Source: Variovorax paradoxus (GTDB lineage: Bacteria; Pseudomonadota; Gammaproteobacteria; Burkholderiales; Burkholderiaceae_C). From it: a DNA stretch of 64,000 nucleotides. Shown here in pieces: positions 54,554 through 63,166 of this stretch (position 1 is the stretch's first letter; every line of letters begins with the position of its first letter). The notes beneath the pieces were generated by a model. The model had not been told where the DNA came from. It did no database searches and saw nothing but the letters and a program-made list of their open reading frames with translations. The translations under genes and the position numbers were made by a program. Location of the stretch: contig NZ_CP091716.1 in NCBI RefSeq assembly GCF_022009635.1, positions 3,735,001-3,799,000 on the forward strand. Direction: 5' to 3'.

Positions 54554-56164
54554 TCAGTTGCGGACCGGAGCCGCGGTGGTCGTGGCTGCCGCGGGCGCGG
54601 ACGGCACGGTCGGCGAGAGCGTCGCGTTGGCCAGCTCGGCGCGGTTCCACCAGCCGCCGCCCAGCGCCTGGAAGAGCGCGGCGGTGTCGGCATAGCGCGC
54701 GGCCTGCGCCTGCACCAGCGCGGTGTGCGTCTGCAGCCAGGCCTGCTGCGCGGTGAGCAGGGTGACGTAGCTCACGGCGCCGGCGCGGAACTGCGCGGTC
54801 GACAGGTCGAGCGACTGCCTGGCCAGCGATTCGGCCGCGGCCTGGTTCTGCAGCGCGATGGCGTCGAGCTCCAGTGCGCGCAGTGCGTCGGCCACGTTCT
54901 GGAAGGCGCCGAGCACGGTGTTGCGGTATTGCGCCGCCGCCGAGTCGTAGGCCGCCACCGCGGCGCGTTGCTGCGCCCGCAAGGCGCCGCCGTTGAAGAT
55001 CGGCTGCGTGAGCCCGGCGCCGATGTTCCACAGCGTGGTCGGACCGGTGAACAGGTCGCGTGCGCGCAGCGCGTTGTTGCCGTAGCTGGCGCTCAGCTGG
55101 ATCTGCGGATAAAGGTTGGCCGTGGCCACGCCGACAGCGGCGCTGGCCTGGTGCAGCTGCGCTTCGCTGGCGCGCACGTCGGGTCGCTGGCGCGCGAGTT
55201 CGGAGGGCAGCGACAGCGGCAGTGCCTGGGGCAGCGAGAGGCTGGCGAGGTCGAACTCCGGCAGGCCGGCCTCGGACGGCAGCCGGCCCGCGAACACCGC
55301 GAGCTGGTGGCGGGTTTGCGCCAGTGCCTTCTCGATGGGCGGCAGGGTGGCCTGGGTCTGCGCCACCTGTGTGCGCTGCTGCAGCACGATCGACTTGGGG
55401 ATCGCCCCGGTGTCGAACTGCTTTTCGATCACGTTGAGCTGCTCGGTCTGCGCCTGCAGCACTTCGCGCGTGGCCTGCAGCTGCGCGCGCAGCGAGGCTT
55501 CGCGGATGGCGGTGGTCACCAGGTTGGAGGTGAGCGTGAGGTACACCGCCTCGACCTGGTAGCGCTGCGTGTCGACGGCGGCCTGCGCGCCCTCGATCTG
55601 GCGGCGCGTGCCGCCGAACACGTCGAGGTTGTAGGAGACGTTGACGCTGGCGTTGTACAGCGTGAGCAACTGGCCGCCGGGCACCTGGGTGCTGATTTCG
55701 GAAGCGCGTTCGCGCTGCACGCCGAGCTGGGCCGAGACCTGCGGCCACAGGTTGCCGGTCTTGGCCTCGTAGGTGGCTTCGGCCTGCCGCAGCGCGGCCT
55801 GGGCCGACGCGAGCGTGGGGCTCTGTGCCAGCGAGGCGCGGATCAGTTGGTCCAGCGGCTCCGAGCGGAACACGTCCCACCACTGGGCGGGAATGTCGCG
55901 GCCGGCGACCAGCTCCTGCGCCTGCCCGGCCGGCCCTTCGGCCTGGACGGTGCGCGAAGGCATGGGCGCGGGGGTGTAGTCAGGCGCCTGGGCGGCGGCG
56001 GGCAGCTCCGGGGTCTTGAAGTCCGGGCCGACCGCGCAGGCGCTCAGCAGCAGGGCGGTGCCGAGCACGGCACCTTGAACGGGCCACCTGGCGAGTCGGC
56101 GCGCGGCAACCGCGCGCGGCTCGATGGGGTGATCCTCCGACGCTTTGTTTTCTTGAATGGGCAT
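54554..56164 (-). CDS. Outer-membrane efflux lipoprotein (NodT/OprM family)
   Basis: The protein is 536 residues from ATG 56164. Upstream in-frame codons would place residues before the signal. The lipobox LLLSAC (Cys near residue 43) is followed by AVGPDFKTPE, a typical NodT start. The duplicated outer-membrane efflux repeats follow (QSPTLASAQAALRQAEATYEAK, and SYNLDVFGGTRRQIEGAQA). The C-terminal tail is Ala/Thr-rich. It is a TolC-like trimeric channel and the first gene of the RND operon (order OM channel, adaptor, pump). Confidence 0.92.
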   Translation of the reverse strand: MPIQENKASEDHPIEPRAVAARRLARWPVQGAVLGTALLLSACAVGPDFKTPELPAAAQAPDYTPAPMPSRTVQAEGPAGQAQELVAGRDIPAQWWDVFRSEPLDQLIRASLAQSPTLASAQAALRQAEATYEAKTGNLWPQVSAQLGVQRERASEISTQVPGGQLLTLYNASVNVSYNLDVFGGTRRQIEGAQAAVDTQRYQVEAVYLTLTSNLVTTAIREASLRAQLQATREVLQAQTEQLNVIEKQFDTGAIPKSIVLQQRTQVAQTQATLPPIEKALAQTRHQLAVFAGRLPSEAGLPEFDLASLSLPQALPLSLPSELARQRPDVRASEAQLHQASAAVGVATANLYPQIQLSASYGNNALRARDLFTGPTTLWNIGAGLTQPIFNGGALRAQQRAAVAAYDSAAAQYRNTVLGAFQNVADALRALELDAIALQNQAAAESLARQSLDLSTAQFRAGAVSYVTLLTAQQAWLQTHTALVQAQAARYADTAALFQALGGGWWNRAELANATLSPTVPSAPAAATTTAAPVRN

Positions 56165-56421
56165 GGGGCAGCGGTTGTACACCCGGAAACGCCGGGAGAC
56201 CTGACTCTTTCGTGAATCTCGCAGCAATTGCTTCACGCCGCGAGGCCGGCGCGACGAAATTGGTATTACACGGCGCGAAATGCGTCGAGGCGGTGTCAAG
56301 TGCGGGCGCGTGCCGCCGGCGTTTTTATCCGGCCGGTCGAATCTGTTCCGCACGGGGCGCCGTATTGATCGCAGCCGCCGCGATTTTCACGGGGGTCCAT
56401 TCAACAACCTGGAGCATTTCC

Positions 56422-56982
56422 ATGCAACGCAAACTTCATCGTCTCGCAGCCGTCACCCTCGCCATCGCCATGTCCGCCGGTGCCGTTTCGGCCCTCGCGG
56501 CTTCGGTCATGGTGGGCGGTGCACCGATGCTGCCGACCAAGGACATCATCGACAATGCAGTCAACTCCAAGGACCACACCACGCTGGTGGCCGCGGTCAA
56601 GGCAGCGGGCCTGGTCGACACGCTCAAGGGCCCGGGTCCGTTCACCGTGTTCGCGCCCACCAATGAAGCCTTCGCCGCGCTGCCGGCCGGCACCGTCGAC
56701 AACCTGCTCAAGCCCGAGAACAAGGACGCGCTGACCGGCGTGCTGACCTACCACGTGGTGTCCGGCAAGCTCGACGCGGCTGAGCTGAAGAAGGAAATCA
56801 AGGCCGGCAAGGGCTCGGCCGAACTGAAGACCGTGGCCGGCGGCGTGCTCGTGGCCAAGGAAAAGGGCGGCAAGATCATGATCACCGACGAAAAGGGCGG
56901 TACCGCCACGGTGACGATCCCCAACGTCTACCAGTCGAACGGCGTGATCCACGTGGTCAACAAGGTGCTTCTGCCCAAATAA
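56422..56982 (+). CDS. Secreted fasciclin (FAS1) domain protein
   Basis: The protein is 186 residues from ATG 56422, with GGAG 8 nt upstream. The long in-frame extension to 56212 is rejected. A signal peptide of about 30 residues (LAAVTLAIAMSAGAVSALA) precedes one FAS1 domain: the H1-box-like FTVFAPTNEAFAALPAGTV, then LTYHVVSGKLDA, and the H2 region NGVIHVVNKVLLPK. FAS1 proteins mediate adhesion or bind small ligands. The role here is unknown. It is divergent from the RND operon (257-bp gap). Confidence 0.92.
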   Translation: MQRKLHRLAAVTLAIAMSAGAVSALAASVMVGGAPMLPTKDIIDNAVNSKDHTTLVAAVKAAGLVDTLKGPGPFTVFAPTNEAFAALPAGTVDNLLKPENKDALTGVLTYHVVSGKLDAAELKKEIKAGKGSAELKTVAGGVLVAKEKGGKIMITDEKGGTATVTIPNVYQSNGVIHVVNKVLLPK

Positions 56983-57035
56983 GGTGCATCGGGAGAAGAA
57001 TTAGCCAGGAATTAGCGTCGATCGAGGTCAGGTTG

Positions 57036-57145
57036 CAAGCAGGTTCGGAAGCGATATTCAAGTTTCTCCCTGTGGCCTGCATTCCTCTGATCCTCCCTCC
57101 TCCAGCAGGTCACCTTGAAGCCCGCCTTCGTGCGGGCTTTTTTTT
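57036..57145 (+). ncRNA. Candidate 3'-UTR small RNA with CCTCC loop (B)
   Basis: Downstream of the fasciclin gene, GTGGCCTGC (57072-57080) pairs with GCAGGTCAC (57105-57113) through 9 bp with one G-T. The 24-nt loop holds ATTCCTCTGA and overlapping CCTCC motifs. A terminator follows at once. The layout parallels 41771-41879. The 5' end is unknown. Confidence 0.45.
57118..57145 (+). terminator. Rho-independent terminator
   Basis: AAGCCCGC pairs with GCGGGCTT around CTTCGT, followed by a run of T residues to 57145. The core 20 bases are identical to the terminator at 41851-41879. Confidence 0.92.
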
Positions 57146-57178
57146 GCCCGCCCTGCGCTCGCTGGGTCGGTCGGGCAG

Positions 57179-57895
57179 TCAGTCTTCGTCTTCCCACTTG
57201 CCGATGACGGTGCCCAGCACGGTGAACGCGGTGCGTATGGGTTCGTGCTTCGGGTTCAGCGGCAGCAGCCAGCGGCGGCCGTCTTCTTCCTTGTAGACCT
57301 TGCAGGTGACTTCGCCGCTGTCCTCCAGCTTGGCGATGACGCGCTGGCCGTCGGCCGGCGTCTTGCGCTGCGTGTCGACGAAGATGATCGACTCGGCGGG
57401 GTAGCTCTTGAGGTGGCCGCTGGTCGCGGTCATGCTGTCGCCGCGCATGCGCAGCGCATAGCTCTCGAGGCTGTGGTGGGCAATGCACGGAATCCACCGC
57501 TCGGCCCGGGGCTGGTCGGACACTTCGCGGCTCTCCCAGCGAACGGTGTCTGACCACTGGATGAGCGGCACGGTCTGCGGCGTGCGCGGGTTGTACGAAG
57601 GGCCGGCGGGCGGCGTGCGGGTCACGCGGTAGGGGCCGGGCGGCTCGTCTGCGCGGTCGCGGGCGGGGCGGACCTGGTCTTCGTCCCAGGGCGCGGGACC
57701 GTCGCCGGTGTCGAGCCAGTTGGGGTCGGCGCGGTAGGCGCGCGCCAGCGCGAGCACGCTCATCGAACGGCTGGTGTCGCCACGCTCGATCTTCGAAATG
57801 CTCGATTGCTTGACGCCCGAAACGGCTTCCGCCTGCTTCTGCGTCATCTTGGCGAATTTGCGCGCAGCGAGTGCGCGGCTGGCGATGCTCTCCAT
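57179..57895 (-). CDS. CI/LexA-like repressor with S24 peptidase domain
   Basis: The protein is 238 residues from ATG 57895. The N-terminal HTH (residues ~8-62, MTQKQAEAVSGVKQSSISKIERGDTSRS) is followed by a variable linker. The C-terminal S24 domain has the nucleophile Ser in MRGDSM, and the general-base Lys lies in GEVTCKVYKEEDG after GQRVIAKLEDS. Such proteins are phage-type or stress repressors inactivated by RecA-assisted self-cleavage. The cleavage dipeptide was not located with confidence. It is divergent from a small HTH gene in a CI/Cro-like arrangement, with no phage genes nearby. Confidence 0.88.
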   Translation of the reverse strand: MESIASRALAARKFAKMTQKQAEAVSGVKQSSISKIERGDTSRSMSVLALARAYRADPNWLDTGDGPAPWDEDQVRPARDRADEPPGPYRVTRTPPAGPSYNPRTPQTVPLIQWSDTVRWESREVSDQPRAERWIPCIAHHSLESYALRMRGDSMTATSGHLKSYPAESIIFVDTQRKTPADGQRVIAKLEDSGEVTCKVYKEEDGRRWLLPLNPKHEPIRTAFTVLGTVIGKWEDED

Positions 57896-57966
57896 GCGCC
57901 GGGATTTAAGCGCAGATGAATATTCGTCATGGACTCTACAATATGAAAAACAGGGAGGGCATTGCC
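57896..57966. promoter_or_regulatory. Divergent promoter between S24 repressor and Cro-like gene
   Basis: A relatively AT-rich 71-bp gap contains GAATATTC (57918-57925), a perfect palindrome, and a plus-strand -10-like TACAAT at 57937-57942. It is the expected site for the repressor. Confidence 0.5.
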
Positions 57967-58200
57967 ATGAAACCACGCGAGTTGGTACAGGCGCTGAGAG
58001 CCTTGGGGCTCACGCAGAAACAGATCGAGGCGCGGACCGGAATCCCGCAGCCGACGGTCAGCAAGATCGGCCTCGGGCGGGTGCGCGACGTGATGTCGCG
58101 CCACTACCTGGCGCTGCTGCTGGTCTACGAACAGGAAATGACGGGCCAGGTCGTGCAGCCGGCCCGGGTCTACACGCCGCGCAAGCGCACCGGCGATTGA
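57967..58200 (+). CDS. Small Cro-like helix-turn-helix protein
   Basis: The protein is 77 residues from ATG 57967, with GGGAGG 8 nt upstream. ATGs at 57916 and 57943 are in frame but lie in the promoter. LVQALRALGLTQKQIEARTGIPQPTVSKIGLGRVRD is a compact HTH, followed by a short helix and a basic tail. It is divergent from the S24 repressor, the geometry of a phage immunity switch. It may counter-regulate the repressor. Confidence 0.8.
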   Translation: MKPRELVQALRALGLTQKQIEARTGIPQPTVSKIGLGRVRDVMSRHYLALLLVYEQEMTGQVVQPARVYTPRKRTGD

Positions 58201-58204
58201 GGCG

Positions 58205-58441
58205 ATGCGCCGCCTCGGGCTGCCGTCGGGGCTGTGCCTCGACCGCGTGTTGTGCGTGCTGCTGGCATTGCTGTCGGCCGCAGCGCTGATCCATGGGTTG
58301 TGCGACGCGAGGCCGGCCTTTGCCGGCGCGGGCGTGTTCGGCCTGGCCGGTGCGTTGCAGGCGGCGATGGTGCTGCTGGACGACGATGCGCTCAGGCGCT
58401 CGCGTGCGGTTCGGGAGGCGCTAAGGCGAGCGTGGCGCTGA
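58205..58441 (+). CDS. Hypothetical small membrane protein
   Basis: This is a 78-residue protein starting at ATG 58205, 4 bp after the Cro-like gene. Two hydrophobic segments are visible (DRVLCVLLALLSAAALIHGL and GAGVFGLAGALQAAMVLL) with a basic C-terminus. Its 3' end overlaps the convergent DUF697-like gene by 50 bp. No family is recognised. Coding status is plausible but not certain. Confidence 0.5.
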   Translation: MRRLGLPSGLCLDRVLCVLLALLSAAALIHGLCDARPAFAGAGVFGLAGALQAAMVLLDDDALRRSRAVREALRRAWR

Positions 58442-58895
58442 CGCGCACGCAGTCCTTGATGTGCTGCTCGCCGAGCGCGCGCAGCGCGGCGTAGCCGAGG
58501 GCGGCCGAAACGATCTGCCCGGCAATGGGCACGTATTTGGTCGCCTGCTTGGCGGTCAGGCGCACGCCCGCATGCTTGGCCAGCCGGATCAGCAGGTCGC
58601 GCGTGACCAGCCGGCCCACCAGCAGGGCGCCCACGGTGGTGGCCGCCTTCTGGATGCGCTCGCGCTGGTGCGGCGCCAGCCGTTCGACCTGGGTGACCGA
58701 CAGGCCGAACTCGGCGCTGATCTGCGGCACCAGCCGCGAGAGCAGGGCCGCGTCGGCCATCCAGTCGACGCCGGGCAGTGGCACGGCGCTGGCCGCGGCC
58801 GCCATGAGAGCCTTGCGGCCGATCAGGCGGCGCGCGCGGTGCACGGCGGCGACGAGTTTCTCGTCGCCCCGGGCCAGTTCGATGGCTGACGGCAT
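58392..58895 (-). CDS. EcsC/DUF697-like membrane-associated protein
   Basis: The protein is 167 residues from ATG 58895. A hydrophobic stretch with ALMAAAASAVPLPGVDWMADAALLSRLVPQI near residues 29-60 and KYVPIAGQIVSAALGYAALRALGEQHI near 118-145 match the pattern of DUF697/EcsC-type proteins (paired helices with PxPGxD and PxxG). The function is unknown. It is 29 bp upstream of the ABC-F gene end, on the same strand and downstream of it, so it may be cotranscribed. Confidence 0.75.
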   Translation of the reverse strand: MPSAIELARGDEKLVAAVHRARRLIGRKALMAAAASAVPLPGVDWMADAALLSRLVPQISAEFGLSVTQVERLAPHQRERIQKAATTVGALLVGRLVTRDLLIRLAKHAGVRLTAKQATKYVPIAGQIVSAALGYAALRALGEQHIKDCVRVSATLALAPPEPHASA

Positions 58896-58924
58896 CCAGT
58901 GCCCCTTTCAGGTTCCGGGTTGGG

Positions 58925-60925
58925 TCAGGCCGCGAGCGCTTCCAGCTGGTCCGACAGGGCCAGCCAGCGCTCCTCGAGGCGGCCGATTTCGTCGTTCAGA
59001 GCCTTCAGCCGCTTGCCGGCTTCGGCAATCTCGGCGGAGGGCAGCGGCTGGCTCATGCGGGCCTCGAGCGCGGTGCGTTCGGTGCCGGCCGCGGCCAGGC
59101 GCTCGTCGATCTGGGCGATCTCGCGCTTGATCGGCTTGGCCTGGTCGCTGCGCTGCTGGCGCTCCTGGGCGTCCTGCTTGCGCTGCTGCGGCGCGGCGGG
59201 CGCGGCCACCGGCGCTGCCGCGGCCGCTGCAGCCGTGACGGCCTCGCGCGTGGCGACCTTGGCTTCTTCACGCAGGCGCTTGGCCTCGTCGAGCAGGTAG
59301 CGCTGGTAGTCGTCCAGGTCGCCGTCGAAGTCGCCGACCACGCCGCGGCCGACCAGCCAGAACTCGTCGCACACCGAGCGCAGCAGCGCACGGTCGTGGC
59401 TCACCAGCATCAGCGTGCCTTCGAACTCGTTCAGCGCCACGGCCAGGGCCTCGCGGGTGGCCAGGTCCAGGTGGTTGGTGGGTTCGTCCAGCAGCAGCAG
59501 GTTGGGGCGCTGCCACACCATCATGGCGAGCACGAGGCGGGCTTTTTCGCCGCCGCTCATGGTGCCCACGGGCTGCTTGACCATGTCGCCGCTGAAGTTG
59601 AAGCTGCCCAGGAAGCCGCGCAGGGCCTGCTCGCCGGTGGCTTCCTTGGCATTGCTGCCGAGTTCGCGCGCCATGCGCACCATGTGCTCGAGCGGCGTGT
59701 CCTGCGGGCGCAGCACGTCGAGTTCCTGCTGCGCGAAGTAGCCGATGTTCAGGCCCTTGCCTTCGGTCACCTGGCCGGCCAGCGCGCCCATCTCGCGCGC
59801 GATGGTCTTCACCAGCGTCGACTTGCCCTGGCCGTTGGCGCCCAGGATGCCGATGCGCTGCCCCGCCAGCACCGAGCGGTTCACGCCGCGCAGGATGGTC
59901 TTGGGTTCTTCGTTCTCGCCGCCTTCCGGATTCTTGTAGCCGAAGCTCGCATTGGAGATCGACAGCATCGGGTTAGGAATGCTGCCCGGCTCCTTGAACT
60001 CGAAGGTGAAGTCGGCCTCGGCCAGGAGCGGCGCCACGCGCTCCATGCGCTCCAGTGCCTTGACCCGGCTCTGCGCCTGCTTGGCCTTGCTGGCCTTGGC
60101 CTTGAAGCGGTCGATGAACTTCTGCAGGTGGGCGATCTTGTCCTGCTGCTTGGTGAAGGCCTGCTGCTGCTGCTCCATCTGCAGCGCGCGCATGTCCTCG
60201 AACTTGCTGTAGTTGCCGCCGTAGCGCGTGAGCTGGGCGTTGGCGATGTGCAGGGTGACGTCGGTCACGGCGTCGAGGAACTCGCGGTCGTGGCTGATGA
60301 CGATCATGGTGCCGGCGTACTTCTGCAGCCAGGCTTCGAGCCAGACGAGGGCGTCCAGGTCCAGGTGGTTGGTCGGTTCGTCGAGCAGCAGCAGGTCGCT
60401 CGGGCACATCAGCGCGCGTGCCAGCTGCAGGCGCATGCGCCAGCCGCCGGAGAAGCTGTTGACGGGCTCGTCGACCTCGTGCGCCTTGAAGCCCAGGCCC
60501 AGGATGAGCGCCTGCGCGCGGGGCACGGCGTCGTGCTCGCCGGCGTCGGCCAGGTCGGTGTAGGCGTGGGCCAGCTGCATGCCGATGTCGGCGTCGTCGG
60601 GGTTCTCGGCGTAGGCGGCCTCGATGGCGGCCAGCGCCTCGCGCAGCTCGGTCAGGCGGGTGTCGCCGCCGACCACGAACTCGGTGGCCGACTCGTCCGT
60701 CTCGGGCATGTTCTGCGCCACCTGGGCCATGCGCCACTGCTTGGGCACATAAAAGTCGCCGCCGTCTTCATGCAGCGTGCCGTTGAGCAGGGCGAACAGG
60801 GTCGACTTGCCGGCGCCGTTGCGACCCACCAGGCCGACCTTTTCGCCGGGGTTGAGGGTGACGGTGGCGCCGTCGAGCAGGACCTTGGCGCTGCGGCGAA
60901 GAATGACGTTTTTGAGAGTGATCAT
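58925..60925 (-). CDS. ABC-F family ATPase (YheS-like)
   Basis: This is a 666-residue protein. Tandem nucleotide-binding domains have Walker A GRNGAGKST (near residue 35) and GANGQGKST (near 348), signatures NSFSGGWRMRLQLARAL and GTMSGGEKARLVLAMM, and two LLLLDEPTNHLDL Walker B segments. No membrane segments are present. The inter-domain linker is Lys/Gln-rich (QQQQAFTKQQDKIAHLQKFI). The C-terminus has an Ala/Pro-rich stretch and a coiled coil. ABC-F proteins act on the ribosome. The length and linker fit YheS rather than EttA or Uup. Confidence 0.9.
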   Translation of the reverse strand: MITLKNVILRRSAKVLLDGATVTLNPGEKVGLVGRNGAGKSTLFALLNGTLHEDGGDFYVPKQWRMAQVAQNMPETDESATEFVVGGDTRLTELREALAAIEAAYAENPDDADIGMQLAHAYTDLADAGEHDAVPRAQALILGLGFKAHEVDEPVNSFSGGWRMRLQLARALMCPSDLLLLDEPTNHLDLDALVWLEAWLQKYAGTMIVISHDREFLDAVTDVTLHIANAQLTRYGGNYSKFEDMRALQMEQQQQAFTKQQDKIAHLQKFIDRFKAKASKAKQAQSRVKALERMERVAPLLAEADFTFEFKEPGSIPNPMLSISNASFGYKNPEGGENEEPKTILRGVNRSVLAGQRIGILGANGQGKSTLVKTIAREMGALAGQVTEGKGLNIGYFAQQELDVLRPQDTPLEHMVRMARELGSNAKEATGEQALRGFLGSFNFSGDMVKQPVGTMSGGEKARLVLAMMVWQRPNLLLLDEPTNHLDLATREALAVALNEFEGTLMLVSHDRALLRSVCDEFWLVGRGVVGDFDGDLDDYQRYLLDEAKRLREEAKVATREAVTAAAAAAAPVAAPAAPQQRKQDAQERQQRSDQAKPIKREIAQIDERLAAAGTERTALEARMSQPLPSAEIAEAGKRLKALNDEIGRLEERWLALSDQLEALAA

Positions 60926-61093
60926 GAAAAAGAACCGTAGGGGCGATTATCCCGCCCGGCCCCTTCGGCTCGGCGAAAAGGGGAATAGGCGCGGGGGAAT
61001 CGCCCGGTAAAGGGGGATTCGCAGCCAGATGCTGCGAGAAAGCGGCTGAAGGGAGCGTGGGCGAGCGTCGCTAACGCACGCCGGCACCGGCCC

Positions 61094-61972
61094 TCATGGC
61101 GCGGTGAGCGAGGCCAGGGCCGCGCGGGTCACGAGCAGCACCTGGTCTTCGCCTGCGGAGGTTTCGAGCCACACCACCTCGAGCTGCGGAAACGCCGCCT
61201 CGAAGTAGTCGCGCTCGTTGCCGATTTCCAGCACCAGCACCGCCTGCTCGCTCATGCGCGATGGCGCGTCGGCGAACAGCCGGCGCACGAAATCCATGCC
61301 GTCGGTGCCGCCGGCCAGGGCCAGCTCGGGCTCGGCGCGGTATTCGGCGGGCAAGGCGGCCATGCTGGCGCTGTTGACGTAGGGCGGGTTGCACAGCACC
61401 AGGTCGTAGGGGCCGGTCAGGTTCTTCAGGCCGTCCGATTCGATCAGCGTGACGCGCGCGTCCAGCTCATGGCGGGTGACGTTGATGGCCGCCACTTCGA
61501 GCGCCGGGGTCGACAGGTCTGCCGCGTCCACGGTCACGTCCGGATAAGTGAGCGCCGCGAGCACGGCCAGGCTGCCGTTGCCGGTGCACAGGTCGAGCAC
61601 GCGCTTCGTGTGCTCGCCGAGCCAGTAGTCGATGCTGCCGTCGGCAATCAGCTCGGCGATGAAGCTGCGCGGCACGATGGCGCGCTCGTCCACGTAGAAG
61701 GGCACGCCCTGCAGCCAGGCTTCCTTCGTGAGGTAGGCGGCGGGCTTGCGGCTGGCAATGCGCTCGTCGATCAGCGCGGCGACCTTGCCGGCGTCGGCGG
61801 GCGACACGGGGGTGTCGGCCACGGCGTCGATGTCGTCCAGCGGCAGCTTCAGGCGCCACAGCACCAGCCAGGCGGCTTCGTCGAAGGCATTGGCGGTGCC
61901 GTGGCCGAAAGCCACGCCGGCGGCCTCGAGCTGCTTCGCGCCCGATTCGATGAGTTCGATGACGGTGCTCAT
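61094..61972 (-). CDS. prmB: 50S ribosomal protein L3 N5-glutamine methyltransferase
   Basis: The protein is 292 residues. ATG 61972 overlaps the dapE stop (ATGA). SAM motif [16 protein letters not shown] near residue 125 and the glutamine-binding NPPY in [11 protein letters not shown] are clear. The N-terminal helical domain (residues 1-100) with [18 protein letters not shown] is typical of PrmB rather than PrmC. It methylates Gln of ribosomal protein L3. Confidence 0.9.
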   Translation of the reverse strand: MSTVIELIESGAKQLEAAGVAFGHGTANAFDEAAWLVLWRLKLPLDDIDAVADTPVSPADAGKVAALIDERIASRKPAAYLTKEAWLQGVPFYVDERAIVPRSFIAELIADGSIDYWLGEHTKRVLDLCTGNGSLAVLAALTYPDVTVDAADLSTPALEVAAINVTRHELDARVTLIESDGLKNLTGPYDLVLCNPPYVNSASMAALPAEYRAEPELALAGGTDGMDFVRRLFADAPSRMSEQAVLVLEIGNERDYFEAAFPQLEVVWLETSAGEDQVLLVTRAALASLTAP

Positions 61973-63150
61973 GCGGCAAGCGCAGCATCGAGCTGCTTCA
62001 GCGTGCGCACGTAGATGTTCTTCAGCGTCTCGATCTCGGCCACGTCGATGTGCTCATCGATCTTGTGGATGCTGGCGTTCACCGGGCCGAGTTCGACCAC
62101 CTGCCTGCAGATCTTGGCGATGAAGCGCGCGTCGCTGGTGCCGCCGCTGGTCGACAGCTCGGTCTCGATGCCGGTCTCGTCGCGGATGGCTCCCTGCACG
62201 GCGGTGACGAGTTCGCCCGGCGTGGTCAGGAAGGGCAGGCCGCCGATGGTCCAGGCCAGGGTGTAGTCGACCTGGTGCGCGTCGAGCACGGCGTGCACGC
62301 GCTGCTGCAGCGACTCGGGCGTGGACTCGGTCGAGAAGCGGAAGTTGAAGTCGATCACCGCGCTGCCCGGAATCACGTTGCTCGCGCCGGTGCCGGAGTG
62401 GAAATTGCTGATCTGCCAGCTGGTCGGCTGGAAGTAGGGGTTGCTCGCGGCGTCCCAGCCGCCGGCGGCGTTGATGGCCACCAGTTCGGCCAGCGCGGGC
62501 GCGACCGAATGCACCGGGTTCTTCGCCAGGTGCGGATAGGCGATGTGGCCCTGCACGCCCTTGACGGTGAGCTTGCCGCTCATGGTGCCGCGGCGGCCGT
62601 TCTTGATCATGTCGCCGCAGCGCTCCACGGCGGTGGGTTCGCCGACGATGCAGTAGTCGATGACCTCGCCGCGCGCGGCCAGCGTGTTGCAGACGACCAC
62701 GGTGCCGTCGACGCCGGGGCCTTCTTCATCGCTGGTGAGCAGCAGTGCCAGCGTGAGGCGGGGCTCGGGCACGGCCTGCAGAAAATCTTCGATCGAGGTG
62801 ACGAAGGCGGCCACCGAGGTCTTCATGTCGCAGGCGCCGCGGCCATAGAGCTTGCCGTCGCGGTGCGTGGGCGTGAACGGGTGGCTGGTCCATTGCTCGA
62901 CGGGGCCGGTCGGCACCACGTCGGTATGGCCGGCGAACACGAGCGTCCTGGTCGTGGCGGCGGCATCGGCCGGGCGGCGCACGGCCCAAAGGTTGGTCAC
63001 GCGGAAGTCGGCGGGGCCGCTTTCGATGGTCTCCAGCGTGAAGCCCAGTAGCGCCAGCCGCTCGCCGAGGATCTGCTGGCAGCCCGCGTCGTCGGGAGTG
63101 ACCGAGGGACGCGAGATGAGTTGTTCGGCGAGCTGGAGGGTACGGGACAT
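61969..63150 (-). CDS. dapE: Succinyl-diaminopimelate desuccinylase
   Basis: This is a 393-residue protein starting at ATG 63150. M20 peptidase motifs: [13 protein letters not shown] (metal His/Asp) near residue 77, [25 protein letters not shown] (catalytic Glu), and [14 protein letters not shown] near the end. It is a di-zinc enzyme of lysine and meso-diaminopimelate synthesis. It is coupled to prmB by a 4-bp overlap and lies 16 bp downstream of the pilus ATPase gene. Confidence 0.95.
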   Translation of the reverse strand: MSRTLQLAEQLISRPSVTPDDAGCQQILGERLALLGFTLETIESGPADFRVTNLWAVRRPADAAATTRTLVFAGHTDVVPTGPVEQWTSHPFTPTHRDGKLYGRGACDMKTSVAAFVTSIEDFLQAVPEPRLTLALLLTSDEEGPGVDGTVVVCNTLAARGEVIDYCIVGEPTAVERCGDMIKNGRRGTMSGKLTVKGVQGHIAYPHLAKNPVHSVAPALAELVAINAAGGWDAASNPYFQPTSWQISNFHSGTGASNVIPGSAVIDFNFRFSTESTPESLQQRVHAVLDAHQVDYTLAWTIGGLPFLTTPGELVTAVQGAIRDETGIETELSTSGGTSDARFIAKICRQVVELGPVNASIHKIDEHIDVAEIETLKNIYVRTLKQLDAALAA

Positions 63151-63166
63151 GTCGGAAGGAGTGGGA

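Noticed and set aside
57179..58441. Prophage remnant
   Set aside because: Only a CI/Cro-like pair is present, with no integrase, attachment repeat or structural genes within the window.
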